Notes: a model not told the origin generated them from the sequence alone. A stretch of DNA of 6,817 nt from Bacteroidales bacterium (GCA_007130545.1 SLSG01000313.1:1-6817), one strand, 5' to 3'; shown: positions 1-6,817, counted from the stretch's first letter. A program made the numbers and translations.

Positions 1-36
1 ACCGGAAAGGATGGTGGATAATGGAGATCTTTTGCT

Positions 37-44
37 TACTTTCG
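37..44 (+). promoter_or_regulatory. Candidate Bacteroidota-type -7 element for pyrG
   Basis: TACTTTCG, followed by CA, matches the Bacteroidota sigma-ABfr -7 consensus TAnnTTTG with one mismatch (C for the third T). No good -33 TTTG is visible; the best candidate at the right distance is a weak GTGG at 14-17, with a 19-bp spacer. If used, transcription would start near position 50 and give pyrG a leader of about 50 nt that includes the hairpin at 54-73. The identification rests on motif match and position only. Confidence 0.4.
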
Positions 45-75
45 CATCCGGAAACCTGCCCTGAAGGTCGGGTGT

Positions 76-88
76 AAAAGGGGAAAAG
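76..88 (+). promoter_or_regulatory. Purine-rich putative ribosome-binding region of pyrG
   Basis: The patch AAAAGGGGAAAAG ends 10 nt before the ATG at 99. Its AAGGGGA core is only a loose match to the anti-Shine-Dalgarno sequence, but it is the most SD-like site of the four genes here. It supports the start at 99, as does the N-terminal alignment of the protein. Confidence 0.4.
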
Positions 89-98
89 CAAGACACAA

Positions 99-1724
99 AT
101 GAACCATCCGACAGAAACCACCAAGTACATCTTCGTCACCGGAGGGGTTACCTCCTCACTGGGGAAGGGAATCATCTCCGCATCACTGGCCAAACTGCTT
201 CAGGCAAGGGGTTACTCGGTGACGATCCAGAAACTCGACCCATACATAAATATCGACCCGGGCACGCTAAACCCTTACGAGCACGGGGAATGCTATGTAA
301 CGGTGGACGGGGCCGAGACCGACCTGGACCTTGGACATTATGAGCGGTTTCTCAATGTTCCCACCACACAGGCCAACAACGTGACCACCGGCCGGATCTA
401 CCAGACCGTCATTGAAAAGGAAAGACGGGGAGACTACCTGGGTGAAACCGTGCAGGTCATCCCCCACATTACCGACGAGATCAAGCATCGCATCAAGCTG
501 CTGGGAGAGAACAACCAGTATGATTTTGTCATTACCGAGATCGGTGGCACGGTGGGCGACATCGAGTCACTGCCCTACATTGAATCCATCCGGCAGTTGA
601 AATGGGAAATGGGTCCGCGTTGCCTGGTCATCCACCTGACCCTGGTTCCATACCTGGCCGCAGCCAAAGAGCTGAAGACCAAACCAACCCAGCACTCCGT
701 CAAGACCATGCTGGAATACGGGGTGCAGCCGGATATTTTGGTATGTCGGACAGAAAGGCCACTGAATGAGGCCATACGCAATAAGATTGCCCTTTTCTGC
801 AATGTCGATGCCACTTCGGTCATAGAATCCATTGACACCAACAGCATTTACAAGGTCCCCATCCTTATGAAGGAGGAGAAACTGGACCTGGTGGCTCTTA
901 AGAAGACCAGGATGGCTGCCAACTGCAAGCCCGACCTGGAAAAATGGGAGGAATTCCTGTTCCGGCTGGAAAACCCGGCCAAGACCGTGAACATCGGGCT
1001 GGTCGGGAAGTATGTCGAGCTGGTTGATGCCTATAAATCCATTATCGAATCCCTGATCCACGCCGGGACCTCAAACGACTGCAAGGTCAACCTGAAACTG
1101 ATTCACTCAGAGGAGATCAACCGCGTGAATGTGAAGAAACACCTGGAGGGATTGTCCGGAATCGTTGTGGCACCGGGTTTTGGGGACCGTGGAATAGATG
1201 GAAAGATCGCCGCGATCAGCTATGCCCGCCGCAACAAGATTCCCTTTTTCGGCATCTGCCTGGGCATGCAATGTGCCGTGGTGGAGTTCGCCAGAAATGT
1301 ACTCAACCTGAAGAAGGCCCACTCCACAGAAATGGACCCGGGAACACCGGACCCGGTGATCGACTTTATGGAGGAGCAGAAAAAAATCAACATGAAGGGC
1401 GGGACCATGCGACTGGGGGCCTTTCCCTGTGTCGTAAATCCCGGCAGCAAGGTCCACGGCATCTACGGGAAGGAATTGATTTCTGAACGTCACCGCCATC
1501 GTTATGAGTTCAACAATACATACCTTAAACTCTTCAACGACAATGGATTTGAAGCATCTGGCTTCAATCCCGGAACAGACCTCGTGGAGATCATGGAGCT
1601 GAAAAATCACCCATGGTTCGTCGGGGTGCAGTTCCATCCGGAGTACAGTAGTACCGTTGCCCAGCCTCATCCCCTGTTTGTGGATTTTGTCAGGGCTGCC
1701 GTGGACAAGGCAGAAAAAAACTGA
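99..1724 (+). CDS. pyrG: CTP synthase (glutamine-hydrolysing)
   Basis: This cytosolic enzyme makes CTP from UTP, ATP and glutamine, the last step of de novo pyrimidine nucleotide synthesis. The protein is complete at 541 aa (E. coli PyrG is 545). The N-terminal amidoligase domain (about 1-290) opens with the P-loop GGVTSSLGKG (15-24, Lys23). It continues with KLDPYINIDPGT and DGAETDLDLGHYERF; Asp77 and Glu147 (in EIGGTVGDIES) match the E. coli Mg/ATP ligands Asp72 and Glu140. The C-terminal class I glutamine amidotransferase domain (about 300-535) has the oxyanion-loop motif GFGDRG, nucleophile Cys387 in GICLGMQ, and His513/Glu515 in FHPEY, so the catalytic triad is intact. The start at 99 places the conserved YIFVTGG a few residues in, as in the family. 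It is the first gene of the same-strand series, 32 nt before yidC. The 3' end carries an A7 tract directly before the stop. Confidence 0.98.
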   Translation: MNHPTETTKYIFVTGGVTSSLGKGIISASLAKLLQARGYSVTIQKLDPYINIDPGTLNPYEHGECYVTVDGAETDLDLGHYERFLNVPTTQANNVTTGRIYQTVIEKERRGDYLGETVQVIPHITDEIKHRIKLLGENNQYDFVITEIGGTVGDIESLPYIESIRQLKWEMGPRCLVIHLTLVPYLAAAKELKTKPTQHSVKTMLEYGVQPDILVCRTERPLNEAIRNKIALFCNVDATSVIESIDTNSIYKVPILMKEEKLDLVALKKTRMAANCKPDLEKWEEFLFRLENPAKTVNIGLVGKYVELVDAYKSIIESLIHAGTSNDCKVNLKLIHSEEINRVNVKKHLEGLSGIVVAPGFGDRGIDGKIAAISYARRNKIPFFGICLGMQCAVVEFARNVLNLKKAHSTEMDPGTPDPVIDFMEEQKKINMKGGTMRLGAFPCVVNPGSKVHGIYGKELISERHRHRYEFNNTYLKLFNDNGFEASGFNPGTDLVEIMELKNHPWFVGVQFHPEYSSTVAQPHPLFVDFVRAAVDKAEKN

Positions 1725-1749
1725 CTATCTTTGCAGTCCAGAAAAAAAC
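1711..1749 (+). repeat. Direct repeat CAGAAAAAAAC, two copies flanking the -7 element
   Basis: The 11-bp sequence CAGAAAAAAAC occurs at 1711-1721 (end of pyrG, overlapping its last codons) and again at 1739-1749 (just before the yidC start), a 28-bp period. The TATCTTTG element sits between them. The downstream A-tract would lie in the yidC leader, where A-rich sequence often takes the place of a Shine-Dalgarno site in Bacteroidota. The repeat is seen directly; its function is unknown and low complexity makes chance plausible. Confidence 0.6.
1726..1733 (+). promoter_or_regulatory. Bacteroidota-type -7 promoter element for yidC
   Basis: TATCTTTG, followed by CA, is an exact match to the Bacteroidota -7 consensus TAnnTTTG. 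It begins 2 nt after the pyrG stop and lies 23 nt before the yidC ATG, giving an expected leader of roughly 15-20 nt. A -33 TTTG is not evident; GTGG at 1701-1704 with a 21-bp spacer is weak. It is probably an internal promoter letting yidC and downstream genes be expressed apart from pyrG. Inferred from motif and location. Confidence 0.55.
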
Positions 1750-1756
1750 ATAGCTG

Positions 1757-3688
1757 ATGACGAGAGAGAATATTATCGGATTGGTGCTGATCGCAGCCAT
1801 TTTGTTTGGTTATAGCATTTGGATGGCCCCCAGCGAGGAGGAGCGGCTGGAGCAACAAAGGTTACGGGACAGCATTGCGACGGTTCAGCTCGCTGAAGAA
1901 GAAGCCGCCTTGCGCAGGGCGCAGCAGATGGAAGAGACGGCTGAATTACAGGCCGAAGAGCAGGCGGTAGACCCTGCCCAACCCGACAGCATCGTCAGGC
2001 AAAGGCTTGCAGAGCGAATGGGCTTTTTCTCGGAAGCCGGACTGGGAGAGCCTGCAAAGTATATACTGGAGAACGAAGTGCTGCGGCTTACCATCAGCAA
2101 ACAGGGCGGACATGTGCTGCAAGCCCAGCTGAAGGATTATAAAAACCACGAAAAGGAACCCCTGATGCTCTTTCTGGGGGAAGAGGACGTGTTTGCCATA
2201 CACCTTTTCTCGGGGAACAGACAGTTGTCGACCGACCAGCTTTTCTTCGAACCCGTATTCCATGACCCACGTTTTGACGGACTCGATGAGATTTCGATCA
2301 GCGGCAATGATTCCACCAGGTTCTCCATGCGGGCCTATTCCGACTTTCATTCACCCGAAGATCCAAGCTATATTGAATTTGAATACGGGATGAGCGGGCA
2401 GGATTACATGATCGATTTCCATGTAAACTTTGTCGGCACCCGGGAAGCCATTGCCGCCAATACAACCTTCATCAACCTGGATTGGCAGGTGAAATTACCC
2501 CGGCAGGAGAAGAACCGGACAAACGAACAGAATAACTCCACGGTGTTTTACAAATACCTGAACGACGACACCTCCAGCCTTCGGGTAACCAGGGACGGGT
2601 CTGAAAGGCTTCCCACGACCCTGAGGTGGATATCCTTCAAGCAGCAATTCTTCTCTTCCACACTGATCTCGGAGAACGGGATCGCGAATGCCGATGTCAC
2701 CAGCCGCTCGGCCGAGGAAACGGATGAGGATTTTATCAAGATCCTGTCGGCATCCATGAACCTGGCATTCGATGCCAGGCAGGACAACTACTACCCCATG
2801 CAGTTTTATTTCGGACCAAACCATTACCGGACGCTGCGTTCGTATGATCTGAGCCTCGAAAGGCAGATCCCGATCGGATGGGGATTCTTTTTGATGTCGT
2901 GGATAAACCGGTATGCGGTGATTCCGGTGTTCAACTATCTGGACGGTTTCAACCTGAACTATGGCATCATCATCCTGATCCTGACAATACTGCTGAAAGT
3001 GGTGCTGATGCCCATTGCTTACAAGACGTATATCTCCCAGGCAAAGATGCGGGTGCTTAAGCCGGAAATCGAAGAAATGGGCAAGAAGTATCCGAAGAAG
3101 GAAGATGCCATGAAAAAGCAGCAGGCAACCATGGCCCTGTATAAAAAGGCCGGGGTCAACCCAATGGCGGGCTGTGTCCCCATGCTGCTGCAGCTACCCA
3201 TCCTGCTGGCATTGTTTCGGTTTTTCCCGGCCTCCATTGAGCTGAGGCAGGAAGGTTTCCTGTGGGCGGATGACCTCTCGAGCTATGACTCCATCATGGA
3301 TCTTCCGTTTACGATACCCTTCTATGGAGACCACGTAAGCCTGTTCACCATCCTGATGACTGTTTCCACGATCTTCTACACCCGGTTGAACAGCCAGATG
3401 ATGGGCTCCACAAGCCAAATGCCCGGAATGAAGACCATGATGTATTTCATGCCGGTCATGCTGATGGGTATTTTCAACAATTTTGCGTCCGGACTTAGCT
3501 ATTATTACTTCCTGGCAAATGTCATTACATTTGGACAAATGTATTTGTTCCGCATATTTGTGGATGAAAAAGCCCTGCACAAAAAAATAGAGGAAAACAA
3601 GAAGAAGCCGGTAAAAAAATCCAAATGGCAGGCCCGTATGGAGGCCCTTGCAAAACAGCAGGAGGCCCAGAAGCGCAAGAAAAAATAA
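1757..3688 (+). CDS. yidC: Membrane protein insertase YidC (Oxa1 family, Gram-negative type)
   Basis: YidC inserts and folds inner-membrane proteins, alone or with SecYEG. The protein is complete at 643 aa, longer than E. coli YidC (548). An N-terminal anchor (about 5-23) precedes a charged Glu/Gln/Ala-rich, probably helical linker (about 27-72) and a periplasmic P1 beta domain (about 100-360). The conserved insertase core follows: TM2 near 402-422, a cytoplasmic hairpin with AKMRVLKPEI, then NPMAGCVPMLLQLPILLALF (468-487) for TM3, a segment at about 529-546, and the final hairpin MPVMLMGIF (565-573) plus SGLSYYYFLANVITF. Lys414 in TM2 stands where E. coli has groove Arg366. The tail (604-643) is strongly basic and may contact ribosomes. 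There is no clear SD; the leader is A-rich. The start at 1757 puts the anchor at the extreme N-terminus, as expected. Adjacency to pyrG is common in Bacteroidota, to my knowledge. Confidence 0.97.
   Translation: MTRENIIGLVLIAAILFGYSIWMAPSEEERLEQQRLRDSIATVQLAEEEAALRRAQQMEETAELQAEEQAVDPAQPDSIVRQRLAERMGFFSEAGLGEPAKYILENEVLRLTISKQGGHVLQAQLKDYKNHEKEPLMLFLGEEDVFAIHLFSGNRQLSTDQLFFEPVFHDPRFDGLDEISISGNDSTRFSMRAYSDFHSPEDPSYIEFEYGMSGQDYMIDFHVNFVGTREAIAANTTFINLDWQVKLPRQEKNRTNEQNNSTVFYKYLNDDTSSLRVTRDGSERLPTTLRWISFKQQFFSSTLISENGIANADVTSRSAEETDEDFIKILSASMNLAFDARQDNYYPMQFYFGPNHYRTLRSYDLSLERQIPIGWGFFLMSWINRYAVIPVFNYLDGFNLNYGIIILILTILLKVVLMPIAYKTYISQAKMRVLKPEIEEMGKKYPKKEDAMKKQQATMALYKKAGVNPMAGCVPMLLQLPILLALFRFFPASIELRQEGFLWADDLSSYDSIMDLPFTIPFYGDHVSLFTILMTVSTIFYTRLNSQMMGSTSQMPGMKTMMYFMPVMLMGIFNNFASGLSYYYFLANVITFGQMYLFRIFVDEKALHKKIEENKKKPVKKSKWQARMEALAKQQEAQKRKKK
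3526..3543 (+). repeat. Perfect 7-bp inverted repeat inside yidC
   Basis: TACATTT (3526-3532) and AAATGTA (3537-3543) are exact reverse complements around the 4-nt loop GGAC. The site lies in the codons of the last membrane hairpin of YidC. Its left arm plus the next G reads TACATTTG, which also fits the -7 consensus TAnnTTTG. It lies about 180 bp before purB. No -33 element is visible at the proper distance, so it may be coincidental. Confidence 0.4.
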
Positions 3689-3722
3689 GGCCGCAACGCA
3701 GGCTTCACGAACACGCATTGCC

Positions 3723-5081
3723 ATGAACGACCAGGGATTTCTGAACATCTCCCCCATTGACGGCAGGTATGCCCCCATCACGGCCCCCCTGGGACCCTTC
3801 TTTTCAGAAAAGGCCCTGATCAGGTACCGCATCCTGGTCGAGGTGGAATACTTCATCGCCCTTTGCCAGTTGCCGCTGTTGCATTTGGAATCTTTTCCGG
3901 AAAAGTCATTTGATGACCTCCGGATGATCTACCAGGAATTCTCGGATGACAATGCCATTCGGGTGAAAGAGATTGAAAAATCCACCAACCACGATATCAA
4001 GGCCGTGGAATACTTTCTGAAAGAGCGGTTCGATCAACTTGGCCTTGGTGCTTACAAGGAGTTCATCCACTTCGGACTGACCTCGCAGGACATTAACAAC
4101 ACCGCTGTTCCCCTGTCACTCAAGGAAGCACTTGAACAGGTGATCTTCCCTGCCATGGACAAGCTGCTGGGAAGCCTGAAGAACCTCAGCCGGCAATGGC
4201 TGGATGTCCCCATGCTTGCACATACCCACGGACAGCCGGCATCCCCGACCACAGTAGGGAAGGAGATTCTGGTGTTCCACGAACGTTTGCGCATGCAGAC
4301 CGGGGACCTGAAAAACATGCCTTACCCGGCCAAATTCGGCGGAGCGACGGGGAATTTTAACGCCCACCATGTGGCTTACCCGGAAACGGATTGGAACGAT
4401 TTTGCGGATGGGTTCCTGAGAGGGTTCGGACTGGACCGTTCCATGCATACCACCCAGATTGACCATTACGACCGACTGTCGGCCATATTCGATGCGCTCA
4501 AGCGCATTTGCACCATCCTGATCGACCTGGACAGGGACTGCTGGACCTATATATCCTTTGAGTATTTCAAGCAGCGGATTATCCCCGGGGAAACCGGGTC
4601 CTCCACCATGCCCCATAAGGTAAACCCAATCGATTTTGAAAATGCCGAGGGCAATGCGGGAGTCGCCATCGCCCTTTTTGAACACCTTTCATCCAAACTG
4701 CCCGTTTCCAGGCTTCAAAGGGATTTGAGCGATTCCACCGTGCTGCGCAACATCGGGGTTCCCCTGGCACATATGCTCATTGCGATCCATTCCACCCGTA
4801 AGGGACTGGGCAAGATCACGCTGAACAAACCAGCCATAGACCAGGACCTGGAAAACAACATGGCGGTGGTCGGCGAAGCCATTCAAACCATTTTGCGGAA
4901 GCTCAACCTGTCAGATCCGTATGAAAAGCTTAAGGAAATCACCCGCATGAATGAGCGGGTCTCCCGCAAGGACCTAAATGCCTTTATAGACGGCCTGGAC
5001 ATCCCGGATACGGAAAAAACCGCACTAAAAAAGATCACCCCATTTAATTACACCGGCATCATCCCCGACATACCCGAATAG
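3723..5081 (+). CDS. purB: Adenylosuccinate lyase
   Basis: PurB cleaves fumarate from SAICAR (giving AICAR, in IMP synthesis) and from adenylosuccinate (giving AMP). It is a cytosolic homotetramer of the fumarase/aspartase superfamily. The start at 3723 gives 452 aa, close to E. coli PurB (456), with the family opening ISPIDGRY at residues 9-16. An in-frame ATG at 3648 would add 25 basic residues and overlap yidC; I reject it because the family alignment begins at 3723. Conserved regions are TSQDINNTA (120-128), THGQPASPTT (168-177) with catalytic His169 (E. coli His171), and the superfamily signature SSTMPHKVNPIDFEN (293-307), whose first serines match the E. coli catalytic loop Ser295. All key residues are present and it closely resembles the E. 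coli type. No SD site or promoter is visible in the 34-nt gap after yidC, so co-transcription with yidC is likely. Confidence 0.97.
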   Translation: MNDQGFLNISPIDGRYAPITAPLGPFFSEKALIRYRILVEVEYFIALCQLPLLHLESFPEKSFDDLRMIYQEFSDDNAIRVKEIEKSTNHDIKAVEYFLKERFDQLGLGAYKEFIHFGLTSQDINNTAVPLSLKEALEQVIFPAMDKLLGSLKNLSRQWLDVPMLAHTHGQPASPTTVGKEILVFHERLRMQTGDLKNMPYPAKFGGATGNFNAHHVAYPETDWNDFADGFLRGFGLDRSMHTTQIDHYDRLSAIFDALKRICTILIDLDRDCWTYISFEYFKQRIIPGETGSSTMPHKVNPIDFENAEGNAGVAIALFEHLSSKLPVSRLQRDLSDSTVLRNIGVPLAHMLIAIHSTRKGLGKITLNKPAIDQDLENNMAVVGEAIQTILRKLNLSDPYEKLKEITRMNERVSRKDLNAFIDGLDIPDTEKTALKKITPFNYTGIIPDIPE

Positions 5082-5105
5082 CAGATCCGGGTCAACCAAG
5101 GCAAC

Positions 5106-6817
5106 ATGAAGAACTTCCGGAAAATTTTGGGCTATATCACCCCTTACGGATTCAGGGTGGTATTGAACGTGGCCTTCAACCTCCTTTCGGCTTTGTTCTC
5201 CCTGTTTTCACTGACGATGCTGATTCCCTTCCTGGGCATATTGTTCAGTACCCAGCCCCTGGTGACAGAGCTGTTGCCTTTTCGACTGAGTCCGGAAGCC
5301 ATACAGAACAATTTCAATTATTACATCAGCCTGCTGATCACCAATTACGGAGAGGTTTACGCCCTTGTGTTCATCAGCGTGGTGGTGATGGTAACCTCGC
5401 TGTTAAAGAATGGCTTCAAGTATCTTTCCCTCTACCACCTGACCCCGGTCCGCAACGGGGTGGCAAAAGATCTGAGGAACGACCTGTACAAAAAGTCCAT
5501 CGACCTGCCCCTGTCTTATTATTCCAATGAGCGAAGGGGAGACACCATCTCCAGGATGACCAATGATGTGCACCAGGTGGAGCTAAGCATCATCAGCTCC
5601 CTGGAAATGATGTTCCGCGAGCCCATTACCATTTTAATCTACCTGGGAAGTCTGTTTGTGATGAGTCCGAATCTTACCCTGTTCGTCTTGTTGTTGCTGC
5701 CGGTCAGCGCCCTGATTATCGGCCGGATCGGAAGGTCTCTGAAAAGCACGGCGCTCAAGGGACAGAGCAAGCTTGGGATGATCCTTTCAGTGATGGAGGA
5801 AACCCTGGGGGGGCTGCGGGTGATCAAGGCATTCAATGCGGAGGAAAAGATGAACAACCGCTTTCAGAGCCTGAACAGCTTCTACACCCGCATCATGAAC
5901 AAAATGTACCGAAGGCAATACCTTGCATCTCCGGTAAGTGAATTCCTGGGCACCATGGTCGTAGTGGTTATCATGCTTTACGGCGGGTCCATGATCCTGT
6001 CAGGGGAAGCAGGTCTCTCCTCCCAGGGTTTTATCGGATACCTGGCCATATTCTCCCAGATTATCAATCCGGCAAAATCTTTCTCCCAGGCTTATTACAA
6101 CATACAAAAGGGCATGGCTTCAGCAGATCGCATCGACCAGGTTCTTTCGGCCGACAACAAGATCCATGAGCGACCGGATGCCCTTCCGAAAAAGGATTTC
6201 CAGTCGCAGATCAACATGAAGAACTTATGGTTCCGCTATGAAGAGTCTTTTGTGCTGCAGGACATCAACCTGGTCATCCCCAGGGGAAAGAAGATCGCTT
6301 TGGTCGGACAGTCGGGCTCAGGGAAGTCGACCCTTGTAGACCTGATTCCACGCTTTTATGAAGTATCGGAAGGAGAGATTACCATTGATGGTATCCCAAT
6401 CCAGCACCTTAAGCTCAAAGACCTCCGCGCACTGATCGGAAATGTGAACCAGGAACCCATTTTGTTCAATGACTCCTTCTTTAACAACATTGCTTTCGGA
6501 AAAGCAAAAGCCAGCGAGCAGGAGGTTATGCAGGCAGCCAGGATTGCAAATGCCCATGACTTCATCACCGCAAGCCCCCTCGGATACCACACCAATATCG
6601 GCGACCGCGGCGAAAAGCTGTCGGGCGGTCAAAGGCAGCGGATCAGCATCGCCAGGGCCATTTTGCACAACCCACCCATATTGATCCTGGATGAAGCCAC
6701 ATCATCACTTGACACCGAATCTGAGAAACTGGTCGCGGAGGCCCTGACCAATGTGATGGAAAACCGGACATCCATCGTGATTGCCCATCGACTGTCCACC
6801 ATCATCAATGCCGACGT
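5106..6817 (+). CDS. MsbA-like ABC exporter, fused permease and ATPase (3' end cut by window)
   Basis: This is a type IV (B-family) ABC exporter half-transporter with an N-terminal membrane domain and a C-terminal nucleotide-binding domain. There are 570 complete codons with no stop before the edge; roughly 30-50 residues should be missing. Predicted membrane helices lie near 14-47, 83-105, 170-187, 190-207, 279-298 and 305-322. The ATPase domain shows A-loop Tyr378, Walker A GQSGSGKST (401-409, Lys407), Q-loop Gln449, signature LSGGQRQ (505-511), Walker B ILILDE (525-530, catalytic Glu530), D-loop SSLD (533-536) and H-loop His561. All catalytic residues are intact, so it should work as a homodimer. 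The family includes lipid A flippase MsbA and various lipid or drug exporters; the substrate cannot be told from sequence, so I give no symbol. The ATG at 5106 is 24 nt after purB, and an in-frame TAG (5079-5081, the purB stop) limits any upstream extension to eight codons. Confidence 0.93.
   Translation, partial: MKNFRKILGYITPYGFRVVLNVAFNLLSALFSLFSLTMLIPFLGILFSTQPLVTELLPFRLSPEAIQNNFNYYISLLITNYGEVYALVFISVVVMVTSLLKNGFKYLSLYHLTPVRNGVAKDLRNDLYKKSIDLPLSYYSNERRGDTISRMTNDVHQVELSIISSLEMMFREPITILIYLGSLFVMSPNLTLFVLLLLPVSALIIGRIGRSLKSTALKGQSKLGMILSVMEETLGGLRVIKAFNAEEKMNNRFQSLNSFYTRIMNKMYRRQYLASPVSEFLGTMVVVVIMLYGGSMILSGEAGLSSQGFIGYLAIFSQIINPAKSFSQAYYNIQKGMASADRIDQVLSADNKIHERPDALPKKDFQSQINMKNLWFRYEESFVLQDINLVIPRGKKIALVGQSGSGKSTLVDLIPRFYEVSEGEITIDGIPIQHLKLKDLRALIGNVNQEPILFNDSFFNNIAFGKAKASEQEVMQAARIANAHDFITASPLGYHTNIGDRGEKLSGGQRQRISIARAILHNPPILILDEATSSLDTESEKLVAEALTNVMENRTSIVIAHRLSTIINAD

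Larger units (their letters stand above)
1..98 (+). other. Leader region upstream of pyrG
   Basis: No complete gene lies here. All three forward frames are open from the window edge to a stop: TAA at 19-21, TGA at 62-64 and TAA at 75-77. Any one could be the last codons of an upstream gene, and the sequence does not decide which. The stop at 19-21 fits best with the candidate promoter at 37-44. The stretch also holds a hairpin (54-73) and a purine-rich patch before the pyrG start. Confidence 0.5.

Noticed and set aside
2..54. Repeat of CCGGAAA at 2-8 and 48-54 in the leader
   Set aside because: Seven bases in two copies with no dyad or regular spacing is within chance expectation.
567..1061. 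164-aa minus-strand open frame opposite pyrG, and similar ones at 1107-1670 and 4116-4685
   Set aside because: They lie antisense to well-conserved genes, show no recognisable domains and are explained by the codon bias of the plus-strand genes.
3581..3619. A7 runs near the 3' end of yidC as possible transcriptional slippage or frameshift sites
   Set aside because: They encode the expected Lys-rich C-terminal tail and the frame is intact to the stop, so they are best explained as lysine codons.
3648..3722. An upstream in-frame ATG that would lengthen PurB by 25 residues and overlap yidC
   Set aside because: The extension is a basic, low-complexity stretch that simply reads the yidC tail in another frame. 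The PurB family opening (ISPIDGRY) lies a few residues after the ATG at 3723, which gives a normal 452-aa length.
3689..3722. Possible terminator or promoter between yidC and purB
   Set aside because: There is no stem followed by a T-run and no TAnnTTTG element in the 34 nt.
3194..3856. 220-aa minus-strand open frame across the yidC–purB junction
   Set aside because: It is antisense to two clear genes, has no recognisable family features and no visible promoter or ribosome-binding site.
5082..5105. Shine-Dalgarno site for the ABC exporter (AAGG at 5098-5101)
   Set aside because: Only 4 nt separate it from the ATG, too close for a standard SD, and the match is just four bases.
6781..6817. 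Apparent truncation of the ABC exporter after the H-loop
   Set aside because: The frame is still open at the last base, so the gene is cut by the window edge and is not a pseudogene.

Overview
This is an ordinary chromosomal housekeeping region, most likely from a member of the Bacteroidota (probably Bacteroidales-like). The evidence is: a pyrG–yidC pair, which I recall as a common neighbourhood in that phylum; a YidC with a long periplasmic P1 domain (the Gram-negative form) and Lys at the groove position where E. coli has Arg; Bacteroidota-style promoter -7 elements (TAnnTTTG type); and A-rich or nondescript leaders instead of strong Shine-Dalgarno sites. GC content is moderate (about 50% by eye) and codon use looks the same across all four genes, so nothing suggests recent transfer.

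Layout, all on the + strand. Positions 1-98 are a leader with a candidate promoter, a small hairpin and an A/G-rich patch before the first gene. Positions 99-1724 are pyrG (CTP synthase, complete). After a 32-nt gap containing a textbook -7 element (TATCTTTG) flanked by two copies of an 11-bp A-tract repeat comes yidC (membrane protein insertase, 1757-3688, complete). A 34-nt gap leads to purB (adenylosuccinate lyase, 3723-5081, complete), and a 24-nt gap to an MsbA-type ABC exporter (5106 to the window edge). The exporter is cut off by the edge, after its H-loop. No gap contains a recognisable terminator, so the four genes may be read as one transcript, with a probable extra promoter directly before yidC.

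The genes serve basic growth functions. PyrG makes CTP for RNA, DNA and phospholipid precursors. PurB acts twice in purine/AMP synthesis. YidC inserts and folds inner-membrane proteins. The exporter is probably a lipid or hydrophobic-molecule flippase. The link is growth-related co-expression rather than one pathway.

I found no mobile element, CRISPR array, RNA gene, defence system or new multi-gene system. The findings are small-scale: promoter and repeat architecture, an in-frame amber stop between purB and the exporter, a slippery heptamer at the pyrG stop, a dyad inside yidC, and a lysine in the YidC groove. Most are low-interest and several may be chance.
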